Shown: positions 35,424 through 45,066, numbered from the stretch's first letter. The stretch: DNA of 64,000 nt from Abditibacteriaceae bacterium (GCA_019239895.1 JAFAZH010000052.1:186001-250000); one strand, 5' to 3'. Notes: generated from the sequence alone by a model not told the origin. Program-made: numbers and translations.

Positions 35424-36458
35424 ATGCAAGCACAACCTTTAAGAACCACTGTTATCGGTAGCTATCCTTTTCCGGGTTGGCTGGAGTTCGCCGCCCGGCA
35501 TTTAGAGGAGTTTGGCAGCGCCGATGTCGCTGAGGTGCAAGACGACGCGGTGACGGTCGCCATTCACGACCAGGTTGCGGCGGGGCTGGATGTCATCACC
35601 GATGGAGAGCAGAGCCGCTTAGATTTCAATCTATCCTTCTATGGATTTATAGATGGCATTGAGTTAGAATCAGCTCCGCCACGTCATTTTGGGCCGCCAG
35701 CGCATGACCAACGTGGCAAGCACCGCGTTTTCGGTGACTTGCGCGCCCCACGCGGTCTGGGTGCGGTCGAAGAGTTCGAGCGACTGAAACGTCTGGCTCC
35801 GACCGGGCCAACTCTCAAAGCCAGTGTCCCCGGCCCCTATACCCTCAGCGGTCGCCTCGTTCCTAATGAACAGTATCCCGACCGTTATGCCCTGACCGAA
35901 GCCGTGCTGCCCATTGTGCGCAGCGAATTGGAAGCGTTAATCAACGCTGGCTGCCGAGAGATTGCGGTGGATGAACCTTCTATGAGTTGCTATGCCCATC
36001 GAGAAGACCCGCAGCGGTTCGTGAATATTTTTAACCGCACGGTGGAACCAATCGTTGGCAAATGCCGCCTTTCCACCCACCTTTGTTTCGGCAATTACAA
36101 AGGCCACGCTGTGGGTCTGCGCCGTTATGCCCCGATGTTCCCGGCATTTCTGGCGATGAAGGTGGATGAGATTCACGTCGAGATGGCGAGCCGAGAATTT
36201 GCCGAGATCGAAATTATCCACGACATTGCGCAGCATAAAGATGTGGCAGTCGGTATCATTGATGTTAAAAGTTACTACATCGAAACCGTGCAAGATGTTG
36301 CGGAGCGCGTTCGCCTCTGCCTTAAACACGCACCTGCGGAGCGGTTATCCTTTGCTCCCGATTGCGGTCTGAGCCAGACCGCGCGGTGGGCCGCTAAACT
36401 CAAGTTAAAGAACATGGTGCAAGGCGTGAGGCAAGTGCGCCAGGAGTTAGGGCTGTGA
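35424..36458 (+). CDS. MetE C-domain-like zinc methyltransferase family protein
   Basis: A 344-residue protein of the cobalamin-independent methionine synthase C-terminal/UROD-like barrel family. It opens RTTVIGSYPFPGWLEF, with the usual (T)T(V/I)GS(Y/F)P start. GLDVITDGEQSR is the substrate-loop motif, STHLCFGNYKGH holds the His and Cys zinc ligands, and FAPDCGLSQTARW the second Cys. It has only the C-terminal barrel (full MetE is about 750 residues), so methyltetrahydrofolate-polyglutamate-dependent MetE activity is doubtful; relatives handle other methyl or alkyl-thiol substrates. It overlaps the next gene by four bases (GTGA), so it is translationally coupled to the metallohydrolase. A paralogue lies at 59335-60351. 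Confidence 0.85.
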   Translation: MQAQPLRTTVIGSYPFPGWLEFAARHLEEFGSADVAEVQDDAVTVAIHDQVAAGLDVITDGEQSRLDFNLSFYGFIDGIELESAPPRHFGPPAHDQRGKHRVFGDLRAPRGLGAVEEFERLKRLAPTGPTLKASVPGPYTLSGRLVPNEQYPDRYALTEAVLPIVRSELEALINAGCREIAVDEPSMSCYAHREDPQRFVNIFNRTVEPIVGKCRLSTHLCFGNYKGHAVGLRRYAPMFPAFLAMKVDEIHVEMASREFAEIEIIHDIAQHKDVAVGIIDVKSYYIETVQDVAERVRLCLKHAPAERLSFAPDCGLSQTARWAAKLKLKNMVQGVRQVRQELGL

Positions 36459-37300
36459 TTGAACCGATACTAGTAGATGATGAGTTCTTGGCTGATGTTG
36501 CAGCCGCCAGAAGTGAGCCAGATGCCGTACATCTGTGGTGGCTGGGGCAAAGCGGCTTCCTGGTGCAGTGGCAAGGCCACCACTTATTGCTCGATCCGTA
36601 TCTTTCTGATTCCTTAACTACCAAGTACGCAGCAACCAATAAGCCTCATATCCGCATGACTTCTCGTGTTGTAGCACCGGAGAAACTTGATTTTTTGGAT
36701 GTGGTAACTTCCAGCCATAATCACACCGATCACTTAGATGCCGAAACTCTGTTGCCCATTTTGCACGCAAATCCCAACATTCAGGTGGTCATACCCAAAG
36801 CGAATCGCCAATTTGTAGCGGAGCGTTTACATATTGAGCCGTCGCGTCCCTTGGGTTTAGATGACGGCACCTCCGTAACGGTTGGTGCTTTCGTGCTAAC
36901 GGGCATTGCCTCGGCCCACGAGACATTAGAACAGGACGAGCAAGGGCACCACAAGTATCTCGGCTATATCATCCAGTTTGGCCCCTGGACTCTTTATCAC
37001 AGCGGTGACACCATGCGTTACGATGGTATGGTGGAGCGATTACAGCCTTACGAAGTAGATGTCGCCCTATTGCCGATTAACGGGTGCGCACCCGAACGGC
37101 GCGTGGCTGGTAACTTGGATGGTCGTGAAGCCGCAACCTTAGCGAAAGAAATTAATGCGGGTTTGGTTATCCCATGCCATTATGAGATGTTCGAGTTCAA
37201 TACAGCTTCACCTGATGAATTTACCGCCACGGCCCAACGGCTTAACCAGCCCTATCACGTTCTGCGCGCTGGCGAACGTTGGAGCGGGACAGCACTGTGA
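36455..37300 (+). CDS. UlaG-like metallo-beta-lactamase-fold hydrolase
   Basis: A 281-residue soluble enzyme of the metallo-beta-lactamase fold. WWLGQSGFLVQWQGHHLLLDPY opens it, SSHNHTDHLD near residue 88 is the HxHxDH metal motif with Asn in the second position, ASAHE and LYHSGDT supply further ligands, and PCHYEMFEFN gives the last His. The pattern is closest to UlaG-type lactonases (L-ascorbate-6-phosphate) and related proteins; no ascorbate genes are present, so that activity is not claimed. It starts with GTG overlapping the MetE-like gene, implying a shared pathway, perhaps processing of the same thiol or lactone compound (speculative). Confidence 0.85.
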   Translation: MIEPILVDDEFLADVAAARSEPDAVHLWWLGQSGFLVQWQGHHLLLDPYLSDSLTTKYAATNKPHIRMTSRVVAPEKLDFLDVVTSSHNHTDHLDAETLLPILHANPNIQVVIPKANRQFVAERLHIEPSRPLGLDDGTSVTVGAFVLTGIASAHETLEQDEQGHHKYLGYIIQFGPWTLYHSGDTMRYDGMVERLQPYEVDVALLPINGCAPERRVAGNLDGREAATLAKEINAGLVIPCHYEMFEFNTASPDEFTATAQRLNQPYHVLRAGERWSGTAL

Positions 37301-37335
37301 TAATTGGTCTGTTCAGTGGGAATTATGAAGTACGA

Positions 37336-37447
37336 CCCGCCGCTAAAGCAGCGGGCTGAATGGGAAGCCCCCTGAACGGGGCTATTGAGGCCAGCGCAGC
37401 CCGGTAAACCGGGCTTTTACTCTTCAGCCCGCTACTTTAGCGGCGGG
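37336..37447. repeat. Multi-hairpin palindrome, family C copy 1
   Basis: Outer 25-base arms at 37336-37360 and 37423-37447 (CCCGCCGCTAAAGCAGCGGG... and its counterpart) pair with one mismatch. Inside are two more hairpins: AGCCCCCTGAACGGGGCT (37366-37383) and GCCCGGTAAACCGGGC (37399-37414). It lies 35 bases after the metallohydrolase stop and 52 bases after the cyclase stop on the other strand. A related copy is at 53950-54083. Confidence 0.8.
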
Positions 37448-37499
37448 GCCGCGTATGCCATATGACTTGCTACGGCAGTCCTCTCTTATATGTGGTGCT

Positions 37500-39338
37500 T
37501 CACGTCTTAGCAGGTTCACTTTCAACAATTTTTACCGGACAGTAAATCTTGAGCGGGTGTTGTTTACCCTTGACATATACCTCACCTAAAGCCTTCACTT
37601 CAATGTGCTCCATAGCTTGCTCGTAGGTGCTTTCACTAATGATAATATGGCAGCCTAATTCTTTGGTCATTTCTTGCAGACGAGAAGCGGTGTTAACAGC
37701 ATCACCAATCAAAGTGTGTTGAATCCGCTGCTGTCCACCCACGGTACCAATTCGCACCACGCCGGTTGAAATCCCAATCCCGACACGGAAACCTATCTCT
37801 CCGGCCAGACCACTGGCATTAATAGTTGCCATTGCTTCTTGCATGGCGAGCGCCCAGCGGATGGCACGCTGCGACACCGATTCTTGTCCCGGACGCCAGC
37901 CTTTGCGACGTTCCACGTAATAGAGCATAATTTCATCGCCCACAAATTTATCTATTTCTGTGCCCCAACGACGGGCGGCTTGCTCAGCAGCCGTAAAATA
38001 ACGGCGCAGCAACTCTTCAATGGTCTGGGATGGCAAACTTTCGCAAAGCGAGGTATAGCTGCGCACGTCACAGAAAATAACTGCCGCTTCTACTTCCTCC
38101 GTTTGCCTGGCATCGTTAGGATTTGCCGCCATCATTTCCTTGGCAACCCAGGAAGGCATAACCCGCTGTAAAACGCGGCGCATTCGGTAAACTTCGGTGG
38201 CGCTCGTTAAGAGATAAGTCACAACTAAAGTGGCTAACGGCTGCACGGTATCTATCCAGAGACCTGTGGCTAAGAGTAACTGCTGAGCCATGATCATCCA
38301 GAGCATTGCTTCACCCACAATAATATACAGCCCGCCCTGCAAGCCCCATTGCCAGATCACCAGGGTAATAGAAAGGCAAAAGAGAAGGCTGACTAAATAA
38401 GCCGCTGTACGGCTCCAATGGCGCAGCCGAGAACCTTGTAGCACCGTTTGTGTGGCATTGGCTTGAACTTCTAACGCTGACATCACGCCGCCGGGTGTAT
38501 CTACGCGTTCCGCCAGGGCAGCAGGAGAACCGATAATGACAATTTTGCCCGTAAAGAAATCTCGGTCATGCATCTTTTCCCAGGTGCCATTATAAACTTC
38601 TGAGTAGGGCACGGAGGCAAATCTTCCTGGCGCTATACTATAACGAATAAGAACTTCACCCCTATCACCAGTTGTCACATTAATAGGTTCTAGAGGATTT
38701 TGCTCTGAGTTATGCGAAGTCGCGTCTCCTGCACCAAGATAAGCGGTAGCCAGGGCAATGGCAAAATGCGAATATTGCTTGTGGCTGATGGCATCGTAAG
38801 CATATGGCATGAACCAACGCACGCGTCCCAGTTGGCGTGGGAATAAGTCCACTGCGGCTATTGTAGAAGCGCGTAATGATGGAGCAGGAGGCAAAAAAGT
38901 GGTGGCATTCGCATCTGCACCTTCATTGACACTCGGTTCTAATGCCACCACAACCTTACCTTGCCGTTGCAGGGCTGCCACCAAAGACTTATCTTCCGCA
39001 GGAACAGAACGTGAGAATGACTCATCAAAGCCAATAACCATAGCTCCGGCTTGACGGAGCTTATCCACTATCTGAGCGTGCATCTGGCGCGGCAAAGGAT
39101 AAGCGGCAGAGGCTAAGGGCAAGTGGGCCAGGGATGCATCATCCATACGTACCAGGACAATACGGGGGTCGGGTCGTCGTCTTGGGAGGGTATGGTAGTA
39201 CCAGTCATAAAAGAGGAGTTCAAGCTGTCGCACCGCCGGTGCTCGCGCCACCAGAATGGGGCTAAGCGAGGGAACCGCTAAGGCGATGAAGAGCAAAGTC
39301 AACAACCGCCCATCGAATCGGTGCTTGTGCGCGTTCAC
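37500..39338 (-). CDS. CHASE2-domain class III adenylate/guanylate cyclase
   Basis: A 612-residue membrane signalling enzyme. A helix at about 12-30 leads to a CHASE2 sensor (YDWYYHTLPRRRPDPRIVLVRMDDASL, later IIGSPAALAERVDTPGG) outside the membrane, three helices near 315-390, then a cyclase domain. The cyclase has VIFCDVRSYTSLCE with the first metal Asp, DKFVGDEIMLYY with the second, GISTGVVRIGTVG and HTLIGDAVNTASRLQ with the transition-state Asn and Arg region. The purine-selecting residues fit adenylate cyclase best, but this is not certain. It makes cyclic nucleotide in response to an unknown external signal; no cAMP-binding regulator is adjacent. It starts with GTG at 39338, 129 bases from the divergent gene. 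Confidence 0.92.
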   Translation of the reverse strand: MNAHKHRFDGRLLTLLFIALAVPSLSPILVARAPAVRQLELLFYDWYYHTLPRRRPDPRIVLVRMDDASLAHLPLASAAYPLPRQMHAQIVDKLRQAGAMVIGFDESFSRSVPAEDKSLVAALQRQGKVVVALEPSVNEGADANATTFLPPAPSLRASTIAAVDLFPRQLGRVRWFMPYAYDAISHKQYSHFAIALATAYLGAGDATSHNSEQNPLEPINVTTGDRGEVLIRYSIAPGRFASVPYSEVYNGTWEKMHDRDFFTGKIVIIGSPAALAERVDTPGGVMSALEVQANATQTVLQGSRLRHWSRTAAYLVSLLFCLSITLVIWQWGLQGGLYIIVGEAMLWMIMAQQLLLATGLWIDTVQPLATLVVTYLLTSATEVYRMRRVLQRVMPSWVAKEMMAANPNDARQTEEVEAAVIFCDVRSYTSLCESLPSQTIEELLRRYFTAAEQAARRWGTEIDKFVGDEIMLYYVERRKGWRPGQESVSQRAIRWALAMQEAMATINASGLAGEIGFRVGIGISTGVVRIGTVGGQQRIQHTLIGDAVNTASRLQEMTKELGCHIIISESTYEQAMEHIEVKALGEVYVKGKQHPLKIYCPVKIVESEPAKT

Positions 39339-39467
39339 GCCTTTATTATGACTGATTATAAGAGAGATGCGCCTCCCTTATGCCTTAAGTATTGGGGTGG
39401 CCCTATACCCGCTTCAGCAATTGCGGCACCGAATCTGCCTTGTCTGCTTCTACTAAAGGGGGAAGCA

Positions 39468-40145
39468 ATGTGGCGTAGCACACTGAAAATCTTGGGGGCC
39501 ACCACCGGCTTTGCGGCTATTCATAGCCTCCTCGCCAGTCGTGGCGCGAAGCAGGCAGCAGCCCGCATATTTGGACAGCGCCAGCGCAATGGATGGTATC
39601 GGCTTTTCTATTTAGCCCAATCTTTCTTAACTCTCGGTGCTTTAGGAGCGTATCTGCACCGTTTACCCTCGCGTGACCTCTATGAGGTGCGCGGCCCCTT
39701 ACGTTGGCTGATGCGTTTCGTGCAGGCCGGTGCAATCTGCTATGCAGTCTGGGCTGCCTATCAAGTAGGTATCTCGGAGATGTTAGGACTAAAGAGTATC
39801 GGACAATGGCTTGCGGGTGAAGCCACGGCTCCCGAACCAGAGGCTCAAGGGCCTGCTTTAGCTGCGGATGGTACAATGCGCGTGCGTGGCCCATTCAATT
39901 ATAGTCGTCACCCGTTGAACTTAGTCCCCGTCTTCATCTTCTGGCTGTGGCCACGTATGACGACCAAGCTGTTAGCGTTTAACATCGCCAGCACAGCTTA
40001 CCTGGTGCTGGGTTCCATTCATGAAGAGACGCGCTTACGCGCCGCATATGGTGAAGTTTATAAGGCTTATCAAAAAAGCAGTGTGCCTTTTTACTTGCCT
40101 CTGCTACAGAGTAGGATTGCGCAAAATGAGGATGGGTCTCAATAG
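39468..40145 (+). CDS. NnrU/isoprenylcysteine-methyltransferase-like membrane protein
   Basis: A 225-residue multi-pass membrane protein. The C-terminal half carries the pattern RGPFNYSRHPLNLVPVFIFW...HEETRLRAAYGEVYKAYQKSSVPFYLP-type spacing, in which RHPxN, EExxL and the FGxxYxxY-like end are shared by the NnrU, ICMT and PEMT methyltransferase-type folds. NnrU members are linked to denitrification or to squalene/carotenoid-type reactions, but the exact reaction is unknown here. The ATG at 39468 has AAAGGGGG seven bases upstream; the frame is open to 39321 but that segment is unlike membrane protein. It ends in a bidirectional terminator. Confidence 0.75.
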   Translation: MWRSTLKILGATTGFAAIHSLLASRGAKQAAARIFGQRQRNGWYRLFYLAQSFLTLGALGAYLHRLPSRDLYEVRGPLRWLMRFVQAGAICYAVWAAYQVGISEMLGLKSIGQWLAGEATAPEPEAQGPALAADGTMRVRGPFNYSRHPLNLVPVFIFWLWPRMTTKLLAFNIASTAYLVLGSIHEETRLRAAYGEVYKAYQKSSVPFYLPLLQSRIAQNEDGSQ

Positions 40146-40160
40146 GTGCCCAATAAACAA

Positions 40161-40196
40161 AAACGCTCTGCCGAATGGCAGGGCGTCTTTGTTGCA
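40161..40196. terminator. Bidirectional rho-independent terminator
   Basis: ACGCTCTGCC (40163-40172) and GGCAGGGCGT (40177-40186) pair over ten positions around GAAT. On the plus strand CTTTGTT follows; on the minus strand the stem is followed by TTTTTGTTTATT. It separates the convergent NnrU-like and leuD genes. Confidence 0.85.
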
Positions 40197-40206
40197 CTAC
40201 TAAACT

Positions 40207-40827
40207 CTAAGCTGGCATTTGAACGCGTGACGACCACTTTGGCCGTTGTTGCTCAAAGGCGGTAATTTCAGCTTCGTGTTGTAAGGTGGTGCCGATGTCG
40301 TCGAGACCATGCACCAGACGGTTCTTGCGGAAGGGGTCAATATCAAAGTGAATGGAGAGACCTTCTTCATCACGAATCGTTTGAGCGGGCAGATCAATGG
40401 TCAGTTCATAGCCAGGCTGCTCTTGCGCTTTTTGGATGAGTTGCTTCACGGTTTCTTCCGGCAGGATAATTGGCAAGATGCCATTCTGGAAACAGTTATT
40501 AAAAAAGATGTCCGCATAGCTGGGCGTAATGATGCAACGAAAGCCGTAATCCGCTAAAGCCCACGGCGCATGTTCCCGTGATGAACCAGAGCCAAAGTTA
40601 CGGCCCGCCACCAGAATTGTCGCGCCTTCGTAAGCCGGGGCGTTTAATTCAAAATCGGGATTCGGCGTTACCCCATCGGCTTCATAACGCCAGTCGTAAA
40701 ACAAGAACTGCCCAAACCCGGTGCGCTCAATGCGCTTGAGAAACTGCTTGGGGATGATTTGATCGGTATCCACATTGGCCCGATCCAAGGGCGCAGCTAC
40801 TCCCGTCAATGTTACAAAAGGTTGCAT
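40207..40827 (-). CDS. leuD: 3-isopropylmalate dehydratase small subunit
   Basis: A 206-residue LeuD, partner of LeuC in isomerising 2- to 3-isopropylmalate; with CimA present it probably also processes citramalate. [22 protein letters not shown] is the family opening, [15 protein letters not shown] the substrate-contact motif, and [13 protein letters not shown] another signature. Length is normal. It is the last gene of the ilvC-leuA-leuC-leuD run, separated from leuC by a 162-base gap that holds an inverted repeat. Confidence 0.96.
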   Translation of the reverse strand: MQPFVTLTGVAAPLDRANVDTDQIIPKQFLKRIERTGFGQFLFYDWRYEADGVTPNPDFELNAPAYEGATILVAGRNFGSGSSREHAPWALADYGFRCIITPSYADIFFNNCFQNGILPIILPEETVKQLIQKAQEQPGYELTIDLPAQTIRDEEGLSIHFDIDPFRKNRLVHGLDDIGTTLQHEAEITAFEQQRPKWSSRVQMPA

Positions 40828-40843
40828 GTTACTTTCCTTTTTA

Positions 40844-40987
40844 AGTTAGCCACAAAGAAGCGCAAAAGACGCAAAAGGACACATAATGTAGCATTGGTTG
40901 TGCTGTAACTACATTGTGCTACCTTGAAAGCACACTTATTATCCATTTTTTAACGTCTGTGCTTTTTGTGCTTCTTCGTGGCTAACT
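40844..40987. repeat. Imperfect inverted repeat between leuC and leuD
   Basis: AGTTAGCCACAAAGAAGCGC (40844-40863) pairs imperfectly with 40954-40987, which ends GTGGCTAACT. Inner arms AATGTAG/CTACATT also pair. It starts two bases after the leuC stop codon. CACAAAG-type sequence is shared with 46179-46246. Confidence 0.65.
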
Positions 40988-40989
40988 AG

Positions 40990-42420
40990 TTATTTACCCT
41001 TATTCTCTTTATCCCACTGGCGGATGTCCACGAGTTTGCCTTCAATGGCGGCGGCGACAGCCATCGGGACGGAGACAAGATGGGTGCGGCCCCCTTTGCC
41101 CTGGCGACCCTCAAAATTGCGGTTGGAAGTCGAAGCGCAACGCTCGCCAGGAGCCAGGGTGTCGGGGTTCATGCCCAGACACATCGAACAACCGGCTTCA
41201 CGCCATTCAAAACCTGCGGCTTTGAAGATTTTGTCTAAACCTTCGGCTTCCGCTTGCTGCTTGACAGCGCCAGAGCCAGGCACCACCATCGCGTGTAAGG
41301 TAGAAGCCACCTGTTTGCCGTCTGCCAAGTGCGCGGCAAGACGCAAATCCTCAATGCGCGAGTTCGTGCAGGAACCAATAAAAACTCGATCCAACGGCAA
41401 GCCTTCGAGCGGCGTACCTGGTTCCAAGCCCATATATTCCAGGGCGCGGTGGGTGGTGTTGCGGTCGGTAGGGTCGGTGTAATCATCGGGATTGGGCACG
41501 CGCTCGGTCACGGGCAGCACCTGGCCGGGATTAGTGCCCCACGTCACCTGAGGCGCAAGGTCAGCGGCATTCAAAACCACAGTGGTATCATAGGTCGCGC
41601 CTTCATCGGTAGTAAGGGTGCGCCAGTAAGCAACGGCTTCATCCCACTCCGCGCCTTGGGGAGCATGAGGACGGCCTTTCAAATAATTAAAGGTGGTCTC
41701 ATCGGGCGCAATCATGCCAGCGCGAGCACCCGCTTCAATGCTCATGTTGCAGATGGTCATACGGCTTTCCATTGAAAGCGCGCGAATGGGAGCACCCGTG
41801 TATTCCACCACGTAACCCGTCGCGCCAGCGGTGCCAATTTTGCCGATAATCGCCAGGATGATGTCTTTAGAGGTCACACCGGTAGGCAGCGGGCCATCGC
41901 CCTCAATGCGAATTTCCATCGTCTTAGGCGTGCTCTGCGGCAAGGTCTGCGTCGCCAACACATGCTCTACTTCGCTGGTGCCAATACCAAAAGCTAACGA
42001 GCCAAAAGCGCCGTGCGTGGAGGTGTGTGAGTCGCCACAGACAATAGTCATGCCCGGTTGAGTGATACCCAACTCCGGGCTAATGACGTGGACAATACCT
42101 TGACGTGGATCATCCAAACCAAAAAGCGTCACACCAAACTCTTCGCAGTTGCGGGTCAGGGTCTCCATCTGCTTGGCCGAAATTTGATCCACAATCGGCA
42201 AGGAGCGGTCGGTGGTGGGGACATTGTGATCCATCGTGGCAAGGGTGAGATCGGGTCGCCGCACTTTGCGGCCCGTCATGCGCAAGCCCTCAAATGCCTG
42301 TGGTGAAGTCACCTCATGCACCAAGTGTAAATCCACATACAGCAAGGCTGGCTGCCCCTCTTCTTGATGAACCACATGGGCATCCCAGATTTTTTCAAAT
42401 AATGTGCGCGGCTTCGACAT
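40990..42420 (-). CDS. leuC: 3-isopropylmalate dehydratase large subunit
   Basis: A 476-residue aconitase-family subunit. [28 protein letters not shown] is the signature region, [15 protein letters not shown] holds the first iron-sulfur Cys, and [11 protein letters not shown] the other two. [17 protein letters not shown] is the usual LeuC N-terminus, length is normal and no frameshift is seen. It works with LeuD in the second leucine step and likely also on citramalate from CimA. Confidence 0.97.
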   Translation of the reverse strand: MSKPRTLFEKIWDAHVVHQEEGQPALLYVDLHLVHEVTSPQAFEGLRMTGRKVRRPDLTLATMDHNVPTTDRSLPIVDQISAKQMETLTRNCEEFGVTLFGLDDPRQGIVHVISPELGITQPGMTIVCGDSHTSTHGAFGSLAFGIGTSEVEHVLATQTLPQSTPKTMEIRIEGDGPLPTGVTSKDIILAIIGKIGTAGATGYVVEYTGAPIRALSMESRMTICNMSIEAGARAGMIAPDETTFNYLKGRPHAPQGAEWDEAVAYWRTLTTDEGATYDTTVVLNAADLAPQVTWGTNPGQVLPVTERVPNPDDYTDPTDRNTTHRALEYMGLEPGTPLEGLPLDRVFIGSCTNSRIEDLRLAAHLADGKQVASTLHAMVVPGSGAVKQQAEAEGLDKIFKAAGFEWREAGCSMCLGMNPDTLAPGERCASTSNRNFEGRQGKGGRTHLVSVPMAVAAAIEGKLVDIRQWDKENKGK

Positions 42421-42523
42421 AAATTTCCTCCAAAATAACTCTCAGTTATTGGGTCAATTAACAACAATAAGTTGGGCTTTTTGAGCGACGTTTCACGACC
42501 CTATACGCTCCACGAATGACAGC

Positions 42524-44356
42524 TTAATGGCTCGGTTGTAGGGCGCGGTTCAGGGCACTCAACACAGCTTTGATGGAAGCCAACTCGATGTTGGTATCAA
42601 TGGCCGCCCCGAAGTAATGTTTGCCGTTCGGCGTCTTAATCTCGATGTAAGCCACAGCTTTAGCCTCCGCGCCCCTACTCAGCGAGTGCTCTGCATACGA
42701 TAGGAGGTCGAACTGCGCCACACCATTGTTTTTCAGCGCGAGGACAAAAGCATTAATCGGGCCATTACCCACAGCACGAATTTCCTTTGGCTCACCGTTC
42801 ATAATTAAGCGGGCAATACACTCAACTTCTTTACCATCGCCCGCGGCGGCATTGGTCTCAGTATGAAAAGTCTCTAACTGAATAGGCGTGGTGCGGTGCA
42901 GATATTCCTGCTCAAAGGTGCGCAGAATCTCTTCATTGGAAATCTCTTCACCCTTGGCGTCAGCCAGGTCATTGATAATCTTGCCGAACTCCTTGCGCAT
43001 CGCTTTGGGTAACTGGTAGCCGTATTCGCTTTCCATCACATAGGCCACGCCACCCTTACCCGACTGGCTGTTGATGCGAATAATCGCCTGGTAGTTGCGG
43101 CCAATGTCTTTGGGATCCATCGGCAGATAAGGCACTTGCCAGAGGGCACCCGGCGCGGGGTCTTGCTGGGCAAAACCTTTGTTGATGGCATCCTGATGCG
43201 AACCGGAAAACGCTGTAAACACTAACTCCCCGGCATAGGGATGGCGAATCGGCACTTCCAGACGGGTGCAACGCTCGTACACTTCCTTAATCTCTTCCAG
43301 GTTACTGAAATCCAACTTTGGATCAACGCCCTGCGTATACAGGTTGAGCGCCAACGTTACAATATCCACATTGCCGGTGCGCTCGCCGTTGCCAAACAGC
43401 GTGCCTTCTACGCGGTCGGCTCCTGCCATTAACGCCAATTCGGTCGCGGCGACACCCGTGCCCCGGTCGTTGTGCGTGTGCAGACTCACTAGGGCCGTGT
43501 CACGGTTACGCAAGTGGCGGCAGAACCACTCAATCTGATCGGCATGGACATTGGGCGTTGCCGATTCTACCGTCGTGGGCAAATTCAAGATAATCTTGTT
43601 TTTGACTGTCGGCTGCCAGACATCCACCACCGCTTCGCAAACTTCGAGCGAGAAATCCAACTCGGTGAGGACAAAACTTTCCGGGGTATATTCAAACACC
43701 CATTCCGTATCGCTTTGGGTAGCCACCAACTCTTTAACCAACTTGGCCCCATTGACTGCAATCGCTTTAATGTCGGGTTTATCCAGACCAAAAACAATGC
43801 GTCGCTGCGCCGGATTGGTGGAGTTATACATGTGCATAACCGCCCGCCGCGCTCCCTGTAATGCTTCAAAGGAACGTCGGATCAACTCTTCACGGGCTTG
43901 CACGAGGACTTGAATGGTGACATCATCCGGCACCAAATCTTCTTCAATCAAGCGACGACAGAAATCAAATTCAATCTGCGAGGCGGAAGGAAATCCAATT
44001 TCAATTTCCTTAAAGCCAATCTGCACGAGCGTCTGGAACATCTCCAACTTTTCCTCAACGCTCATCGGAATGGCTAACGCCTGGTTGCCGTCGCGCAAAT
44101 CTACACTGCACCAGATCGGCGGCGCGGTAATCACCCGCGAGGGCCACTGGCGGTCGGGCAAATCCACTTGGGGGAAAGGCTGATACTTGGTAATCTTGCC
44201 CTTCTGCATCCCACCGCGTCCGACACTCAAAGGCTGGCGAGTTGCACTGGATGGTGGAAGTAGCGAGTCCACCTTTCTATTGGTCTTGCCATTGATGCTA
44301 CCGTTCACGCCATGAGTTTTTACGTCTTCTACAACTTCTTCTACACTTGGGGACAT
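42524..44356 (-). CDS. leuA: 2-isopropylmalate synthase (long, actinobacterial-type)
   Basis: A 610-residue LeuA condensing 2-ketoisovalerate and acetyl-CoA. Core motifs are WCSVDLRDGNQALAIPM (catalytic Arg and metal Asp) and SLHTHNDRGTGVAATELALMAGADRVEGTLFGNGERTGN. The LPDRQWPSRVI stretch and overall length match the LeuA2 group common in actinobacteria. The C-terminal regulatory domain is present, so leucine feedback is expected. The first 50 residues, before MQKGKITKYQPFPQ, are a polar extension; the ATG at 44356 is nevertheless supported by AAAGGAGGT five bases upstream. Confidence 0.95.
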   Translation of the reverse strand: MSPSVEEVVEDVKTHGVNGSINGKTNRKVDSLLPPSSATRQPLSVGRGGMQKGKITKYQPFPQVDLPDRQWPSRVITAPPIWCSVDLRDGNQALAIPMSVEEKLEMFQTLVQIGFKEIEIGFPSASQIEFDFCRRLIEEDLVPDDVTIQVLVQAREELIRRSFEALQGARRAVMHMYNSTNPAQRRIVFGLDKPDIKAIAVNGAKLVKELVATQSDTEWVFEYTPESFVLTELDFSLEVCEAVVDVWQPTVKNKIILNLPTTVESATPNVHADQIEWFCRHLRNRDTALVSLHTHNDRGTGVAATELALMAGADRVEGTLFGNGERTGNVDIVTLALNLYTQGVDPKLDFSNLEEIKEVYERCTRLEVPIRHPYAGELVFTAFSGSHQDAINKGFAQQDPAPGALWQVPYLPMDPKDIGRNYQAIIRINSQSGKGGVAYVMESEYGYQLPKAMRKEFGKIINDLADAKGEEISNEEILRTFEQEYLHRTTPIQLETFHTETNAAAGDGKEVECIARLIMNGEPKEIRAVGNGPINAFVLALKNNGVAQFDLLSYAEHSLSRGAEAKAVAYIEIKTPNGKHYFGAAIDTNIELASIKAVLSALNRALQPSH

Positions 44357-44386
44357 CGCATACCTCCTTTAATTTAAGATTGCGGG

Positions 44387-44818
44387 TTAAGATTCACTCC
44401 TGATAGTGCCGCATTCACAACAGAAATTTGCTCTTGGAGATCGTAAGGGCTTGTCACACTGTTTGCAGAGCGGGCCATAAAGAGAAATACGGTGGTGAAA
44501 GAATCTATAAGTGTAATCACCTGGTACGCCTGTCAGATGCTCATAAGCTTCCCACAGAGGTTTAAAACGTTCTCCTTGTAAAATAGACTCAAACGGGTTG
44601 AATGGATTGATTGGAGATGGAGCACCTTCTAATGGCGTCAATTTCTCTGCAATTAGAATTTCCGCTTCTCCTGACCGCCCCGAACTGAAGGAGATAATGC
44701 CATCAGGTCCAAGTGGGCCACTTCCACCTTCATGATAAAGTTTTGAAAGAACTGCAAATTCTGCCTCATCAAACATGGGAACATCCTGCCCACAACGCCA
44801 ACAGTACATAATGCGCAT
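44387..44818 (-). CDS. Hypothetical protein with zinc ribbons at both ends
   Basis: A protein of about 143 residues that I do not recognise. MRIMYCWRCGQDVPMFDE near the N-terminus has one CxxC, and CKQCDKPLRSPRANFCCECG at the C-terminus has two further pairs, together fitting one or two rubredoxin-type zinc ribbons. The middle has a weakly conserved-looking FSSGRSGEAEILIAEKL stretch. The ATG at 44818 has AAGG eight bases upstream; a TTG at 44836 would overlap the preceding gene. It lies between the 69-residue gene and leuA on the same strand, 30 bases from leuA, inside the branched-chain operon. Its function there is unknown. Confidence 0.65.
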   Translation of the reverse strand: MRIMYCWRCGQDVPMFDEAEFAVLSKLYHEGGSGPLGPDGIISFSSGRSGEAEILIAEKLTPLEGAPSPINPFNPFESILQGERFKPLWEAYEHLTGVPGDYTYRFFHHRISLYGPLCKQCDKPLRSPRANFCCECGTIRSES

Positions 44819-44832
44819 GAGGTTCACCTTGC

Positions 44833-45042
44833 TCAATCACGCCCATAGCCTAACCAAGACGGTAAGTTTTCTTCACACCAACGCCGATACTCTTCCATTG
44901 TGTCAAAAGCCCGGTAGGGCGCATCATCCAACACAGGTTTGTACGTTTTGATGAAAGCATAGCGCAGACGCACTTCGAGCGGACGCCGCGCGGCAGCCTC
45001 AAATTCTTCTATCCATTGCTGATTGGGACGAGTGCTTTCCAC
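44833..45042 (-). CDS. Small hypothetical protein in the ilvC-leuA operon
   Basis: A 69-residue hydrophilic, probably helical protein with Trp/Arg/Glu-rich sequence (WIEEFEAAARRPLEVRLRYAF...RRWCEENLPSWLGYG) and one Cys. I recognise no family. It is 24 bases downstream of ilvC and about 14 bases from the next start (or overlaps it if that gene uses TTG), so it is likely co-translated with the zinc-ribbon protein. A paired role of the two is inference from this arrangement. Confidence 0.55.
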   Translation of the reverse strand: MESTRPNQQWIEEFEAAARRPLEVRLRYAFIKTYKPVLDDAPYRAFDTMEEYRRWCEENLPSWLGYGRD

Positions 45043-45066
45043 TATGATGGCGCTCCCAAAGCTTAA

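Noticed and set aside
42421-42523. T-box or leader-peptide attenuator controlling the leu genes
   Set aside because: The gaps before leuA (30 bases), leuC (103 bases) and leuD show no Leu-codon-rich leader and no T-box sequence.
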